64,000 bases of DNA from an uncultured Porphyromonadaceae bacterium (GCA_902470475.1 CABRGT010000003.1:21281-85280); one strand, 5' to 3'. Shown: positions 35,185-45,152, counted from the stretch's first letter. Numbers and translations: made by a program. Notes: generated by a model from the letters alone, not told the origin.

Positions 35185-37137
35185 ATGAAAGTTGCCCTAT
35201 CCGGCCTGTCGCGTATATGTGCGGCCGTGTATGTAGTTGTCAATTCTGTATCAGCGTATGCTTCGTCACCCGGCATGGCGGACACTGTCCATACGTTGCA
35301 CGACGTGGAGGTCACAGCCCAACGCCGCCCTCTTGCTACGGTACAGACACTTGCCGGATCCGACCTGCAGTCACTTTCTTCCACTTCCATTGCCGATGCG
35401 CTAAAATATTTTGCAGGAGTCCAGATCAAGGACTACGGTGGCCTTGGCGGCCTTAAGACGGTGAACGTACGCTCGCTCGGCTCGCAGCACGTAGGTGTAT
35501 ACATTGACGGGATCCGAATTACCAATGCGCAGAACGGCACAGTAGATCTCGGAAAATTCTCGCTTTCAACATTAGAATCTGTTTCACTGTATAATGCAAA
35601 TCGACTCGACGCATGTCAGTCGGCTTCGGAATATGCCTCCGGTGCCACAGTTTATCTCCAGACACGCCGTCCCACTTCCGACTCGCTTTCGGTTCTCGCA
35701 GGCATCGGTTCTTTCCATACATATAAAGCCAAGGTAAACGCGCAGTTTCTGCGCCGCGGATGGAGCGGATTCATCGACGGAGAATATGTCAGTACGCGAG
35801 GCGACTATCCGTTCAGATACAAGTCCGAATATGAAGATACCGTCGGCCGCCGCCGCAATTCCGACATACGGTATTACCGGGTGGAGGGCGCATTGTTTCG
35901 CGGAGGTTTTGCGTCTCACATCTACGCCTATGTGTCGGAGCGCGGAACCCCCGGAGGAATAGTCCGCCGTCTGAGCGACAAATATATAAATGTAGGCCGT
36001 GAATGGGACACGGATATATTCGTGCAGTCATCATACACACGTACGCTGGCCCGCATCCATCAACTGAAATTCAACATAAAATACACTCACGAGTATCTTC
36101 GGTACAATACGGATTATCCTGACAATCAGAATACTGTGCGGGCCGACAACCATTACCGCCAGAACGATGCCTATGCATCGGCTTCATATGCCATCGCCCC
36201 CTGGTACTGGCTGTCAGTCAATCTGGGTTATGACGCCCGCATGTCATGGCTCACTGCTGACGTCCGGCGGTTCAGCGTCGTGCGGCGTCTTGATCAGAAG
36301 GCTGTGGCCGCGGCACAACTCCGCTACCGCGGATGGAGACTCGCCGCCTCTGTCCTTTTCCAGCATTACCGCGACCACACGCGTCAGCATGTAGGCGCCG
36401 CGGATCCGCTTCACCGCTTTACTCCTTCGGTCACATTAGGTTACTCTTATCGGGATCTGTCGCTGCGCGCTTGGTATAAGTGCATATTCCGGGCCCCTAC
36501 CCTCAATGACCTTTATTATACACAGGTAGGCAACCGCAACCTCAAGCCGGAGTACACCCGTCAATGGAATCTTGGCGCCGAGTACCACTATGCCGCTCCG
36601 CAGTGGCTTGCGTCGGTGCAGGCTGACGTATACCTGAATTATATTGACAACCGTATAGTCTGTCTGCCGGTCAAGGGCACATATACGTGGTCTATGATGA
36701 ATTACGGCAAGACATTCTGCCGTGGCCTGAATGCCACGGTATCGGGTCGTTATCAGCCGGGCGACTGGTCCTATTCGCTGCTCACGTCGTTTACATGGCA
36801 GAGAGACCTTGACCGCACCAATTCCGAATCTGCGATTTATAACAGACCGATATGCTATTCACCTTCGTTCTCATGCGGTATTACGGGTATCGTGGCATGG
36901 AAGTCAGTCGCTCTGACAGTATCTGACCTGCATGTGGCAAAACGCATGTGGTCGTACGCCGACCCGCGGGATATGCTGTCGCCGTACAATAATATCGATC
37001 TCAAACTCACGGGAACCTGGCGCTGGTTCACGGCATCGGTCGAGGTCAACGACCTGCTTGACGAGCAATACGAGCACATACCGCGCTATCCGATGCCGGG
37101 CCGTAATTTCACGTTCACACTCACTTATTCTCTATAA
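35185..37137 (+). CDS. btuB: BtuB-like TonB-dependent cobalamin receptor
   Basis: A 650-residue outer-membrane protein with a signal peptide (~1-26). It has a plug domain (about 33-150; VHTLHDVEVTAQRRPLATVQ is the TonB box/plug opening, GLKTVNVRSLGSQHVGVYIDG the conserved plug end) and a ~500-residue 22-strand barrel ending in the aromatic FTFTLTYSL strand needed for outer-membrane insertion. Its position directly behind a cobalamin riboswitch identifies the substrate as cobalamin or a related corrinoid. BtuB takes corrinoids across the outer membrane with energy from TonB. The next gene starts three bases after the stop, so the four genes form one operon. Confidence 0.88.
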   Translation: MKVALSGLSRICAAVYVVVNSVSAYASSPGMADTVHTLHDVEVTAQRRPLATVQTLAGSDLQSLSSTSIADALKYFAGVQIKDYGGLGGLKTVNVRSLGSQHVGVYIDGIRITNAQNGTVDLGKFSLSTLESVSLYNANRLDACQSASEYASGATVYLQTRRPTSDSLSVLAGIGSFHTYKAKVNAQFLRRGWSGFIDGEYVSTRGDYPFRYKSEYEDTVGRRRNSDIRYYRVEGALFRGGFASHIYAYVSERGTPGGIVRRLSDKYINVGREWDTDIFVQSSYTRTLARIHQLKFNIKYTHEYLRYNTDYPDNQNTVRADNHYRQNDAYASASYAIAPWYWLSVNLGYDARMSWLTADVRRFSVVRRLDQKAVAAAQLRYRGWRLAASVLFQHYRDHTRQHVGAADPLHRFTPSVTLGYSYRDLSLRAWYKCIFRAPTLNDLYYTQVGNRNLKPEYTRQWNLGAEYHYAAPQWLASVQADVYLNYIDNRIVCLPVKGTYTWSMMNYGKTFCRGLNATVSGRYQPGDWSYSLLTSFTWQRDLDRTNSESAIYNRPICYSPSFSCGITGIVAWKSVALTVSDLHVAKRMWSYADPRDMLSPYNNIDLKLTGTWRWFTASVEVNDLLDEQYEHIPRYPMPGRNFTFTLTYSL

Positions 37138-37140
37138 TAC

Positions 37141-38412
37141 ATGAAATATTTTACTCTGTTTGCTTTCCTGCTGGCAACCGTCACGGTCAGTGCCCAGGAA
37201 AAAATAATTCTTCTCAACGAAGGAAACTGGCAGACTGACAACGGCCGCATGACGTATTTCGAGAACGGCCGCATAGTCTCGAATGAATGGTTCCGTGAGA
37301 TCAACGGCATCAAACTCGGCGATACGCCCAACGACATTATCCAGATCAACGATGATCTGATAGCCATAGCGATCAACTGGTCAAATATTGTGCAGTTCAT
37401 CACGCCCGAGGGTAAGGCCGTGGCCGCCACCGAGGATGTACCCAACAACCGCAAGCTCGCGTCCGACGGCCGATATGTCTACATTTCCTCATACGGACAT
37501 GAATGCAAGGTCGGCGACCGGTTCGAGACTTTTACCCGCGGTTATGTCGCCAAGATCGACATAACGGATTTCAAGGTAGTCGACGCTGTCGAAGTCGGCT
37601 GGGAACCGGAAGGTATAGCGCTGTACGACGGCAAATTGTTCGTAGCCAATACCGGCGGCTATGCCTTCAACGAGAATCACGATTACGAGACCACCGTTTC
37701 GGTGATCGATGCGGCCACGATGAAGATTGTACGCACCGTCGATACGGGCATCATAAATCTTTACGGCAAAATGTCGCAGAGCGGCAGATACCTCTGCATC
37801 AATTCACCGGGCGACTATTACGACATACCGGCATGCTGCATGGTCTTCGACTGCCGTGCCGCGCTTGACGGGCGTCCCGACAACGAATGCTTCACCCGGC
37901 TTGACTATGCCAGCACGTACAGCACGGTGACGACCGATGGCAAATTCTTCGCCGTCGGCTCGCGCTTTTCCTATTACACCATGGAGTACACATTCAATTA
38001 CATCACCATCGATCCGGCTTTAGTGATGGCCTCGGGCGGTTCCGCGGGTGTCGAGGAATCAATGCCCGGCACCATGATGAACGACATAAAGAAGATGACG
38101 CAGCCCTATGGTATTTATGTCAATCCTTACACCGGCTATATGTATGCTACCGATGCCGGAGAGTTTGTCGCCGGCGGGGCGCTATATCAGTGGGATCCGC
38201 AGGGACGCCTTGTCGGAACCTGGGGAGTTTACATCAATCCCGCGCATTTTCTTGCACTGCCTCCTGACGGTCACTTCCAGGGGATCAGCGACATCATCGC
38301 TCCGGAGCAGCAGGCCGACGGTCCTGTCTATAATCTGCAGGGCGTACGGGTGTCCCGCATTATTCCCGGACAGCTCTACATCCGGGCCGGCCGCAAGTTT
38401 ATCGCCAGATAA
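37141..38412 (+). CDS. BtuG-like secreted beta-propeller (DUF5074/YncE-like)
   Basis: A 423-residue protein: signal peptide (~1-18, ending VSAQ), then a ~370-residue beta-propeller with the family's opening ILLNEGNWQTDNGRMTYFEN and blade repeats such as DTPNDIIQINDDLIAIAINW and GYVAKIDITDFKVVDAVEVGWEPEGIALYDG. The last ~28 residues are a YNLQGVRVSRIIPGQLYIR tail shared with other secreted proteins here. The fold and position match BtuG proteins, surface beta-propellers of gut Bacteroides that bind cobalamin very tightly and pass it to BtuB. Unlike known BtuG lipoproteins it has no lipobox; the C-terminal tail may provide surface attachment instead. That last point is inference. Confidence 0.75.
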   Translation: MKYFTLFAFLLATVTVSAQEKIILLNEGNWQTDNGRMTYFENGRIVSNEWFREINGIKLGDTPNDIIQINDDLIAIAINWSNIVQFITPEGKAVAATEDVPNNRKLASDGRYVYISSYGHECKVGDRFETFTRGYVAKIDITDFKVVDAVEVGWEPEGIALYDGKLFVANTGGYAFNENHDYETTVSVIDAATMKIVRTVDTGIINLYGKMSQSGRYLCINSPGDYYDIPACCMVFDCRAALDGRPDNECFTRLDYASTYSTVTTDGKFFAVGSRFSYYTMEYTFNYITIDPALVMASGGSAGVEESMPGTMMNDIKKMTQPYGIYVNPYTGYMYATDAGEFVAGGALYQWDPQGRLVGTWGVYINPAHFLALPPDGHFQGISDIIAPEQQADGPVYNLQGVRVSRIIPGQLYIRAGRKFIAR

Positions 38413-38442
38413 TCCGTAATTCAATATTTAACATATTATTAT

Positions 38443-41400
38443 ATGAGAACCAAATCATTATTACTTTCTGCGATTTTCGCTCTCTCGGCCGCTTCACCCG
38501 CTGCCGCGAGCGAGAGGATTCTGTCGCTCAACGAAGCCATATGGCCAGGCGGGATAGGCAGTATCAACTATCTCGTAGACAACAAACTGATTTCCAACAA
38601 CTGGTTTGAGGAAGTCAATGACGGCGAACAACTGGGATATACCCCCAACGACATCATCCAGGTTAATGACAATCTCTTCGCTATCGTCGTAAACTATTCG
38701 CACACCGTTGTGTTCATTGATGCCGAAGGCCATATGGTCGGCAAACTGCTCGACGGCGATACGGGTGACGGCGCGACTCCCAACTGCCGTTTCCTTGTCA
38801 GTGACGGTACATATCTCTATCTTACAGGATACGATCATCGCCTGTATTGCTATCTCGATCCCGACGATCCCGACAACTGGACCGAAGAATACTGGGACGA
38901 AGGCGGATATGTTGCCAAGATCGATCCAACGACTTTCAAAGTCATAGCCTACACGCCTGTGGGCTGGGAACCTGACCGTATCGCAATTTACGGCGGCAAA
39001 CTGTTTGTGTTCAATTCAGGCGGATATGCTCCGGTCGCCAATCCAAGCACCAGCACGGATGAACATTCCGACTATGAGACCACCGTCTCGATCGTCGATC
39101 CCGAGACCATGACTGTTGAGCGAGTGCTTGATACGACCCGTATCAACCTCTACCGCGGTCTGAGCCAATCGGGCAAGTGGCTGCTCGCCAATTCAGCCGG
39201 CGACTATTACAGTATTTATCCCTCGATGATACTCATCGACTGCGATAAGGTGCTGGCCGGTGATCCGGATGAGGAATGTTACGTATATAATCCGAATTTT
39301 GCCTCCACCTACAGCACCGCTACCCTCGACGGCAAATTCATGGCTATCGGCTCTGCGTTCTCCTACGACTCGATGGGATATGAGTACAAGTATATCACAC
39401 TTGATCCGCAGGAGTTCTGGGACGGCAACGACGGCAGCAACGTCAGCAACTCGGGCATCTACGAAGAGATGCCCGGCACGATGCTCGATGACATCAGGTC
39501 CTTCTCATATCCTTACGACATATACCAGAATCCCTACTCCGGTTACTATTATGCCACTGATGCCGGGGCCGCGACTTCCGGCGACGAATCTGGCGGCCTG
39601 CTTTACCAGTGGGATCCGGAAGGCAACCTGGTCGACTCGTATACTGTAGGCGTATTCCCGGCACACATCCTGGCTGTGAAACCCCACAAGTCGCCTGTCA
39701 GGTTTGTCCTGAGCTCTAAAACTCCGACCGCAGCCCTCATTGCCAAAGACGGCAGCGAAAAGATCGACCTCACGACACCGGTGAGCGGCACCACATATAG
39801 TCTCGACATTTTCGACGGAGAGTATACACTCGTGGCATATAACAAGAACGGAGAAGAAGCCGGCAGCATAGAACTCAGCATCCCCGACAGTTTCGAGGAG
39901 CAGACGTTTACTATCCAGGCTCCGACTATTTATGCCACTAATTCAGGATGGAGCTACGGCACGGATTACACCGTCGACGTAGTTGTCACCTCTCCGGCCG
40001 GCGAAGCACGCACAGTCACTTTGGGCAAAAGCACAACAGAAGGGCGCCAGCATTTCCTGGCTCTGAAGGGTGATTCCTATCGGGCCGCATTCATGCCTTC
40101 CGAAGCTCATGTGGCCGAGGGCTATGCGACGGTATACCGCAACGGTACACTGACTTTCGACGCTACCGCCTCCGCAGCAATACCTATGGCCGGAAACATG
40201 GTTATCACCCTCCCTGCCGACGCTTCGCTGCAGATCGGCCGCAAGACGAATCATTTTGTTGACTTCACTCCCGTGGAAGCCGCATCGTCTGAGACCGCCG
40301 ACGGCGTCCGGACCGTCACTTACAGTCTGCCCGAGGGAGAGACTTTCTACTATCGCACATGGCGTGAAGGTGGTCTGACGCAGGCCGGTTACTTTGTCAT
40401 GAATTCGCAGGCGTTGCCTTCGCTCGAATTCAACGAGGCATCTTACACGGAGATTGATCCCCGGACGGTCAACCATGACTTCTCGGCAAACGACGGTTAT
40501 GAGACGGGCGATATCCTTGTCAATGTCAATGAACGCGGTCATCTGAACCTTTCGAAAGGCGATAGCTTCCGCGCCCACGCCATGCGTTCATGGCAGATAA
40601 TCGACGGCATCACGAGCAACAATTTCGTGGAACCCGATTTCCATTTCACGGCTTATAATGTCACGATCGACACCAAGGCCGGTACGGCAGTTGTCGACGC
40701 CGAGCCGTCGGAGACAGTAGTAAGCATCTCACACGAACCCGGTTCGGCATGGGCCGACATCAAGGCTGTCGGTTCGGGTACGGCCATAGTCCTTGTCACC
40801 TATGACGCCATCCGCACCGTTTATTATGACCGCAACGGCGCAGAGAAACCGTTTACCGGTGGCGATCTGTGGGGCGCCATATGGCCCGAGAACACAGCCG
40901 TATATGTTGTCACTGTAGACCAGCGGTCAAATTCGCGTCCCGAGATGTCGCTTCACAAAGAATTCAATGTCGAATCCGAGAAAGTAGCCGGATTCAACCT
41001 TGATGCCGAACACGATATCTTCTATTTCCCCGACACTGAGGAAGGCTACCTCTACACTGTGAAGCCCTACAATGTCAAGAAAGACAAAGAGGGTGTGTGG
41101 GTTTCGAGTCCTGTCATCACCGAGGACGGTGTGACCTATACTGAATTCACACCTTGCGAGAGCAACGGCGACGGCTCATACAATGTACTGCTGCGCGAAG
41201 GCCGCAACATCATCCGTCTTGTGAGCGTGGCCAACTGGTCGACCTATCAGGTAGTGACAGCGCATGCCTGCGGCACAGAGATCACTAATCTCACCAGCCC
41301 GGGCAGTGAATTCAAGGCAGGCGATGAAGTCGAGGTGGCCTTCACCGGACTCCGTCATCCGTCGAACAAATTGGCGGGCATCTATAATATGTCGGCCAAG

Positions 41401-41841
41401 ATTGTCTACAATAATCTTCCCGACGGAATTTCTATCACGACCGGAAGTAATCAATATAAATTCGGCTCGGCCGACGGAGCGCGGTCGTTCAAGTTCACCG
41501 TTCCCGAAAGCGTGGCACGCTCCGGCGAGAGCTATACCTTCTCCGGCGGCGCCATCCAGGTGACCGGATTTGGCGATCCTTTCGGCAGTCACCGCGACAT
41601 TTCGCCCGAATTCGGCCGGTCGCCCAACTTTACCGCCGTATCCCACAAGGCTATGCTTGGCGTATTGCCGACCCTCACTCTTGATCCGAAAAGCACTTCG
41701 GGTGTTGAGGATGTCAGCGTATCCGCCGAACCTGTCATGTATTACAATCTCCAGGGCATTTCATCGTCCGAGCCGTTCCGCGGTCTGAATATTGTGGTAT
41801 ATTCCGACGGGTCTGTCCGCAAGATTCATTACAATCTCTGA
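38443..41841 (+). CDS. Giant secreted propeller protein with shared ~590-residue module
   Basis: An 1132-residue protein in the cobalamin operon. Residues 1-23 are a signal peptide. Residues ~24-415 form a propeller like the preceding gene's (LSLNEAIWPGGIGSINYLVD; GGYVAKIDPTTFKVIAYTPVGWEPDRIAIYGG), and ~416-490 an Ig-like segment. Residues ~494-1090 form a module also found in the next gene (ATNSGWS, GGLTQAGYF, YETGDILVNVN, SAWADIKAVGSGTAIVLVTY and DLWGAIWPENTAVYVVTV). The tail (~1098-1132) reads YYNLQGISSSEPFRGLNIVV. Nothing in the module looks catalytic; repeated beta-rich sequence and Tyr/Trp content suggest a binding or display function. It is probably surface-exposed and part of corrinoid capture. 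The next gene starts two bases after the stop. Confidence 0.7.
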   Translation: MRTKSLLLSAIFALSAASPAAASERILSLNEAIWPGGIGSINYLVDNKLISNNWFEEVNDGEQLGYTPNDIIQVNDNLFAIVVNYSHTVVFIDAEGHMVGKLLDGDTGDGATPNCRFLVSDGTYLYLTGYDHRLYCYLDPDDPDNWTEEYWDEGGYVAKIDPTTFKVIAYTPVGWEPDRIAIYGGKLFVFNSGGYAPVANPSTSTDEHSDYETTVSIVDPETMTVERVLDTTRINLYRGLSQSGKWLLANSAGDYYSIYPSMILIDCDKVLAGDPDEECYVYNPNFASTYSTATLDGKFMAIGSAFSYDSMGYEYKYITLDPQEFWDGNDGSNVSNSGIYEEMPGTMLDDIRSFSYPYDIYQNPYSGYYYATDAGAATSGDESGGLLYQWDPEGNLVDSYTVGVFPAHILAVKPHKSPVRFVLSSKTPTAALIAKDGSEKIDLTTPVSGTTYSLDIFDGEYTLVAYNKNGEEAGSIELSIPDSFEEQTFTIQAPTIYATNSGWSYGTDYTVDVVVTSPAGEARTVTLGKSTTEGRQHFLALKGDSYRAAFMPSEAHVAEGYATVYRNGTLTFDATASAAIPMAGNMVITLPADASLQIGRKTNHFVDFTPVEAASSETADGVRTVTYSLPEGETFYYRTWREGGLTQAGYFVMNSQALPSLEFNEASYTEIDPRTVNHDFSANDGYETGDILVNVNERGHLNLSKGDSFRAHAMRSWQIIDGITSNNFVEPDFHFTAYNVTIDTKAGTAVVDAEPSETVVSISHEPGSAWADIKAVGSGTAIVLVTYDAIRTVYYDRNGAEKPFTGGDLWGAIWPENTAVYVVTVDQRSNSRPEMSLHKEFNVESEKVAGFNLDAEHDIFYFPDTEEGYLYTVKPYNVKKDKEGVWVSSPVITEDGVTYTEFTPCESNGDGSYNVLLREGRNIIRLVSVANWSTYQVVTAHACGTEITNLTSPGSEFKAGDEVEVAFTGLRHPSNKLAGIYNMSAKIVYNNLPDGISITTGSNQYKFGSADGARSFKFTVPESVARSGESYTFSGGAIQVTGFGDPFGSHRDISPEFGRSPNFTAVSHKAMLGVLPTLTLDPKSTSGVEDVSVSAEPVMYYNLQGISSSEPFRGLNIVVYSDGSVRKIHYNL

Positions 41842-41843
41842 AA

Positions 41844-44800
41844 ATGAAGCGAATCATAATTTCTTTCGCAGCCCTTTGTGCCGGCATCGCCGTGTCTCAC
41901 GCCACTCAGGTATGCCTTGAGGTGAACACTGTTTCCCCCACGGTCACTCTGCAGTCGGTGGAGACCGGCTCGCCGGTCTCCATCGGCTCGCCCGACAAGA
42001 GTCGGAAATACATGTTTGAGACCGCGCCGGGCCGGTATCTCCTTACTGCCTACGGTACGGACGGCTCGACTGTCAACGGCACGATCGTCGTAGAGATCGT
42101 GGCCGATCCGCAGCCCACGCCGGATTATGATGGCTACGACGTGCAGCAGCTTAAACTGATTACCTGCACGGCATATGCCACAAACTCCGGCTGGTCGGCA
42201 GACGAGGGCGATTATTCGCTTTCTGTCACTGTGTCGTCGCGCGAAGGCGTCATTCAGGAAATGGTACCCGGCCATTCGATCAATTCCGGACGCCTGACAT
42301 TCCTGGCGCTCGAAGGACACACCTACTATGCGACTTTCTCGCCTTCGGACGCGCACCGTGCCGAGGGATATACTGACGTGTATAAGTCGGGAACACTGAA
42401 CTGGAACGTAAATGTCTCCTGCTCTATTCCCAAGGCGGCCCCGCTTTCGGTCACCTTACCGCACGGCGCCTCTCTGGCACTTGGTGTGAAATTCGCTCAC
42501 TTTGTCGATTTCACACAGGTGCAGCCCGAGTCAGTCCGTGATGAGGGAGAGAATACGGTCTACACTTACAGTCTTGCGGTAGGACAGGTCTACAACTACC
42601 GTGCGTCTCTTGCGGGAGGCCTCACCCACGCCGGCTATTTTACGATGGCCGCAGGTGACAAGGCTCCCGATCTGTCGTTCACTGAAGCTGATTTCAATGC
42701 CGCTCAGCCTGATATGGTAAAACACTCCGTCGAGGCCAACGAGGGGTACGAGACCGGCGATATATTTGTCAACATCAATCATCGGAATCATCTCGTGCTC
42801 CGACAGGGCGAAGTGTTCTCAGCGCTTGCCATGCGCACCTGGCAGCTGACCGAGAACCAGACCAACAATTACTTCATGGAGCCCGACTTCCATTACACGG
42901 TCATTGATCTGGACGGAAAACCATCCACCGATGTAATTGAAGTGACGCAGCATCCCGGATCGGCATGGTGCGACATTACAGCCAAAAGCGAGGGTACGGC
43001 CATCGTACTTGTGACTTATGACGCCATAGCACTGAACTACTTCACATCGTCGGGTGTGCGGACGCCCTATATGGGCGGTGAGATCTGGGGGGCAATCTGG
43101 CCGGAGAACACCGCGGCGTACGTGGTCACTGTCGGTTCCGAAGCCACCGGTATAGAACCGAACATGCTTATAAACGAAGCATACAACGACGGTGCCAAAA
43201 AGCTGGCCGGGAAGTATGTCGACGCCGAGCACGATGTGTTCTACTACCTCGACACCGAACCGGGTTTTGAATATACGTTCACACCGCAGGGCGCCGACCG
43301 CGTCACTATCGCATATCCTACGATCGACGGACGCATGGCGACCTATACAGGCTTCGGCACCGAGGGCGTCACGGCTAATCCCGACGGTTCATATACCGTG
43401 CTTCTCAAAGAGGGTCGACAGATCGTAAGGCTTTCCGATGCATCCGGACATTCAGTATACCAGGTACTGACTGCAAAACCGTGTCACCGCACGATTACCA
43501 ACGCATCGCGCCCCGGGAGCACGGTGTTCCAGCCCGGCGACCAGATTAAAATTCAGTATTCCGGGTTGCGCCACCCGGCCAACAAACTCGCCGGAATTTA
43601 TAATATGTCGGCATATGTCACCTACAACGGCATTCCCAACGGCTCGTCGCTCATTCTCGGCGCAGGCCAGTATACTTTCGGGTCAGTGCCTTCGGCCCAG
43701 GCCGTCACGGTCGACATCCCCGCCGACATTGATCTGTCGGTAACCCCGTCGATCGTGATGGACGACGGAGTCATCCAGGTCAACGGCTACGGCGACCCGA
43801 TCGGCAATCACCGCAACATTGACCGCGTTGCCGGCCGCTCGCCCAACTTTACCGCCGTGCCTCACAAGACCTATTTCGGTTCAATCCCTCCCGTGACCAT
43901 TCAGCTCACGCCCTACCGTGAGTTCGAGATCGAGGTGCGCTGCGATGTTCGCGACGCTGAATTCACAGTGCTGGCACCCGACGGATCGCCCGTCCTCCCC
44001 GACGACTCAGGCCGGTATGCAGGCTCCTACGGCACCTATACCGTCAGCGCCGGCAAGCCCGGTTACCGCCGCTTCTCGTCGACCTACGTCATAGGCGATG
44101 ATGCCGACGGCCTCCAGGTATTTGAAGTGAACATGTCGCCCGCTCCCGAAGGAGCCTGGGACGGTGCCACCTTCACCGAGCCGGAGCGGAGCCTCTCGGG
44201 CGTGTATCTGATAACGACCGGTGCCGAGCTCGCCTGGTATGCCGCTGCCGCCGACCGCGGCGATGCCGTACTGATGAACGACATTGACCTCGCCGACTAT
44301 CCATGGACGCCCATCGGTACAAGCTACAGCGCCCCCTTCGCCGCCACATTCACCGGCGCCGGACACACCGTCAGCGGTCTCTTCATAGCCGATCCAGACG
44401 CCGACAACCTCGGCCTGTTCGGCTACGCCCAGGGTACCGCCGAGGCACCCGCCGCCATCACCGGAGTCACCGTTGCCGGCTCAGTTGCCGGCAACCGCTA
44501 TGTGGCCGGCCTGCTCGGCTGCGCCGGAAAGTACGTCACCGTCGACACCTGCGCCTCCTATGCCGATGTCAACGCCCGCGGCAAGGGAGCCGCCGGCATT
44601 GTCGGCTTCCTCTCGGGGGCCACATCCTCCGTGTCGCACTGCTACAACGCCGGAGCCGTTACCGCCTCCGACGCCCATGCCGGCATCGTCGGAGCCATCA
44701 ACGCCGGATGCACCGCCGTCTCATACGTGTTCAACGTCGGCACCGTCAGCCCCGGCCCCATGGCATCGGCCTGCGTCGGTTCGAAAGTAGACAAGACCGG

Positions 44801-45152
44801 CGTCGCCCACGCCTATGCCACTGAGGCCGGCCAGGCCGACGATCCATCCGTCATAGTCTCTCCTGAGGACATGGCATCCGGACAGGTCGCCTACCTCCTC
44901 GGAAACCCCTTCGGCCAGCTTATCGGCACCGATGCGCATCCCCGCTTCGGCGCTCCCCTAGTGTACTACGACGAAGCAGCCGACCGCTACTTCAACCAGA
45001 CCGGAATCCTCGGCAGCCCCGCCGCGATCTTCGACGAAGCTGCCCCCGTGCGGTACTACAACCTCCAGGGCGTCGGCTCGACGCGCCCCTTCCGCGGCTA
45101 CAACATCGTCGTAAGCTCCGACGGGTCTGCCCGCACCACTTACATTCCGTGA
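41844..45152 (+). CDS. Giant secreted protein: shared module plus GLUG-type repeats
   Basis: A 1102-residue protein without a propeller. A signal peptide (~1-20), an Ig-like domain (~21-90) and the ~590-residue module shared with the preceding gene (~107-695; ATNSGWS, GGLTHAGYF, YETGDIFVNIN, SAWCDITAKSEGTAIVLVTY, EIWGAIWPENTAAYVVTV) come first. A PEGA/carboxypeptidase-regulatory-like domain (~700-770, DGSPVLPDDSGRYAGSYGTYTVSAGKPGYRRFS) follows. GLUG-like repeats (~785-1000, LFGYAQGTA, GLLGCAGKYVTVDTCASYAD, IVGFLSGATSSVSHCYNAGAVT), known from adhesins and IgA peptidases, complete it. The tail YYNLQGVGSTRPFRGYNIVV matches the previous protein's. From about 43900 the DNA is visibly richer in C-ending codons. 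It is the last gene of the operon. Confidence 0.7.
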   Translation: MKRIIISFAALCAGIAVSHATQVCLEVNTVSPTVTLQSVETGSPVSIGSPDKSRKYMFETAPGRYLLTAYGTDGSTVNGTIVVEIVADPQPTPDYDGYDVQQLKLITCTAYATNSGWSADEGDYSLSVTVSSREGVIQEMVPGHSINSGRLTFLALEGHTYYATFSPSDAHRAEGYTDVYKSGTLNWNVNVSCSIPKAAPLSVTLPHGASLALGVKFAHFVDFTQVQPESVRDEGENTVYTYSLAVGQVYNYRASLAGGLTHAGYFTMAAGDKAPDLSFTEADFNAAQPDMVKHSVEANEGYETGDIFVNINHRNHLVLRQGEVFSALAMRTWQLTENQTNNYFMEPDFHYTVIDLDGKPSTDVIEVTQHPGSAWCDITAKSEGTAIVLVTYDAIALNYFTSSGVRTPYMGGEIWGAIWPENTAAYVVTVGSEATGIEPNMLINEAYNDGAKKLAGKYVDAEHDVFYYLDTEPGFEYTFTPQGADRVTIAYPTIDGRMATYTGFGTEGVTANPDGSYTVLLKEGRQIVRLSDASGHSVYQVLTAKPCHRTITNASRPGSTVFQPGDQIKIQYSGLRHPANKLAGIYNMSAYVTYNGIPNGSSLILGAGQYTFGSVPSAQAVTVDIPADIDLSVTPSIVMDDGVIQVNGYGDPIGNHRNIDRVAGRSPNFTAVPHKTYFGSIPPVTIQLTPYREFEIEVRCDVRDAEFTVLAPDGSPVLPDDSGRYAGSYGTYTVSAGKPGYRRFSSTYVIGDDADGLQVFEVNMSPAPEGAWDGATFTEPERSLSGVYLITTGAELAWYAAAADRGDAVLMNDIDLADYPWTPIGTSYSAPFAATFTGAGHTVSGLFIADPDADNLGLFGYAQGTAEAPAAITGVTVAGSVAGNRYVAGLLGCAGKYVTVDTCASYADVNARGKGAAGIVGFLSGATSSVSHCYNAGAVTASDAHAGIVGAINAGCTAVSYVFNVGTVSPGPMASACVGSKVDKTGVAHAYATEAGQADDPSVIVSPEDMASGQVAYLLGNPFGQLIGTDAHPRFGAPLVYYDEAADRYFNQTGILGSPAAIFDEAAPVRYYNLQGVGSTRPFRGYNIVVSSDGSARTTYIP

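Noticed and set aside
44303..44824. An arginine-rich 173-residue frame on the plus strand
   Set aside because: It is an alternative frame through the GC-rich GLUG part of the 41844 gene; its composition is an artefact of C-ending codons.
37141..45152. Type IX secretion signals (classical CTD) on the secreted proteins
   Set aside because: The tails are only loosely like the type A CTD, and no Por/Gld secretion gene is in the window to support it.
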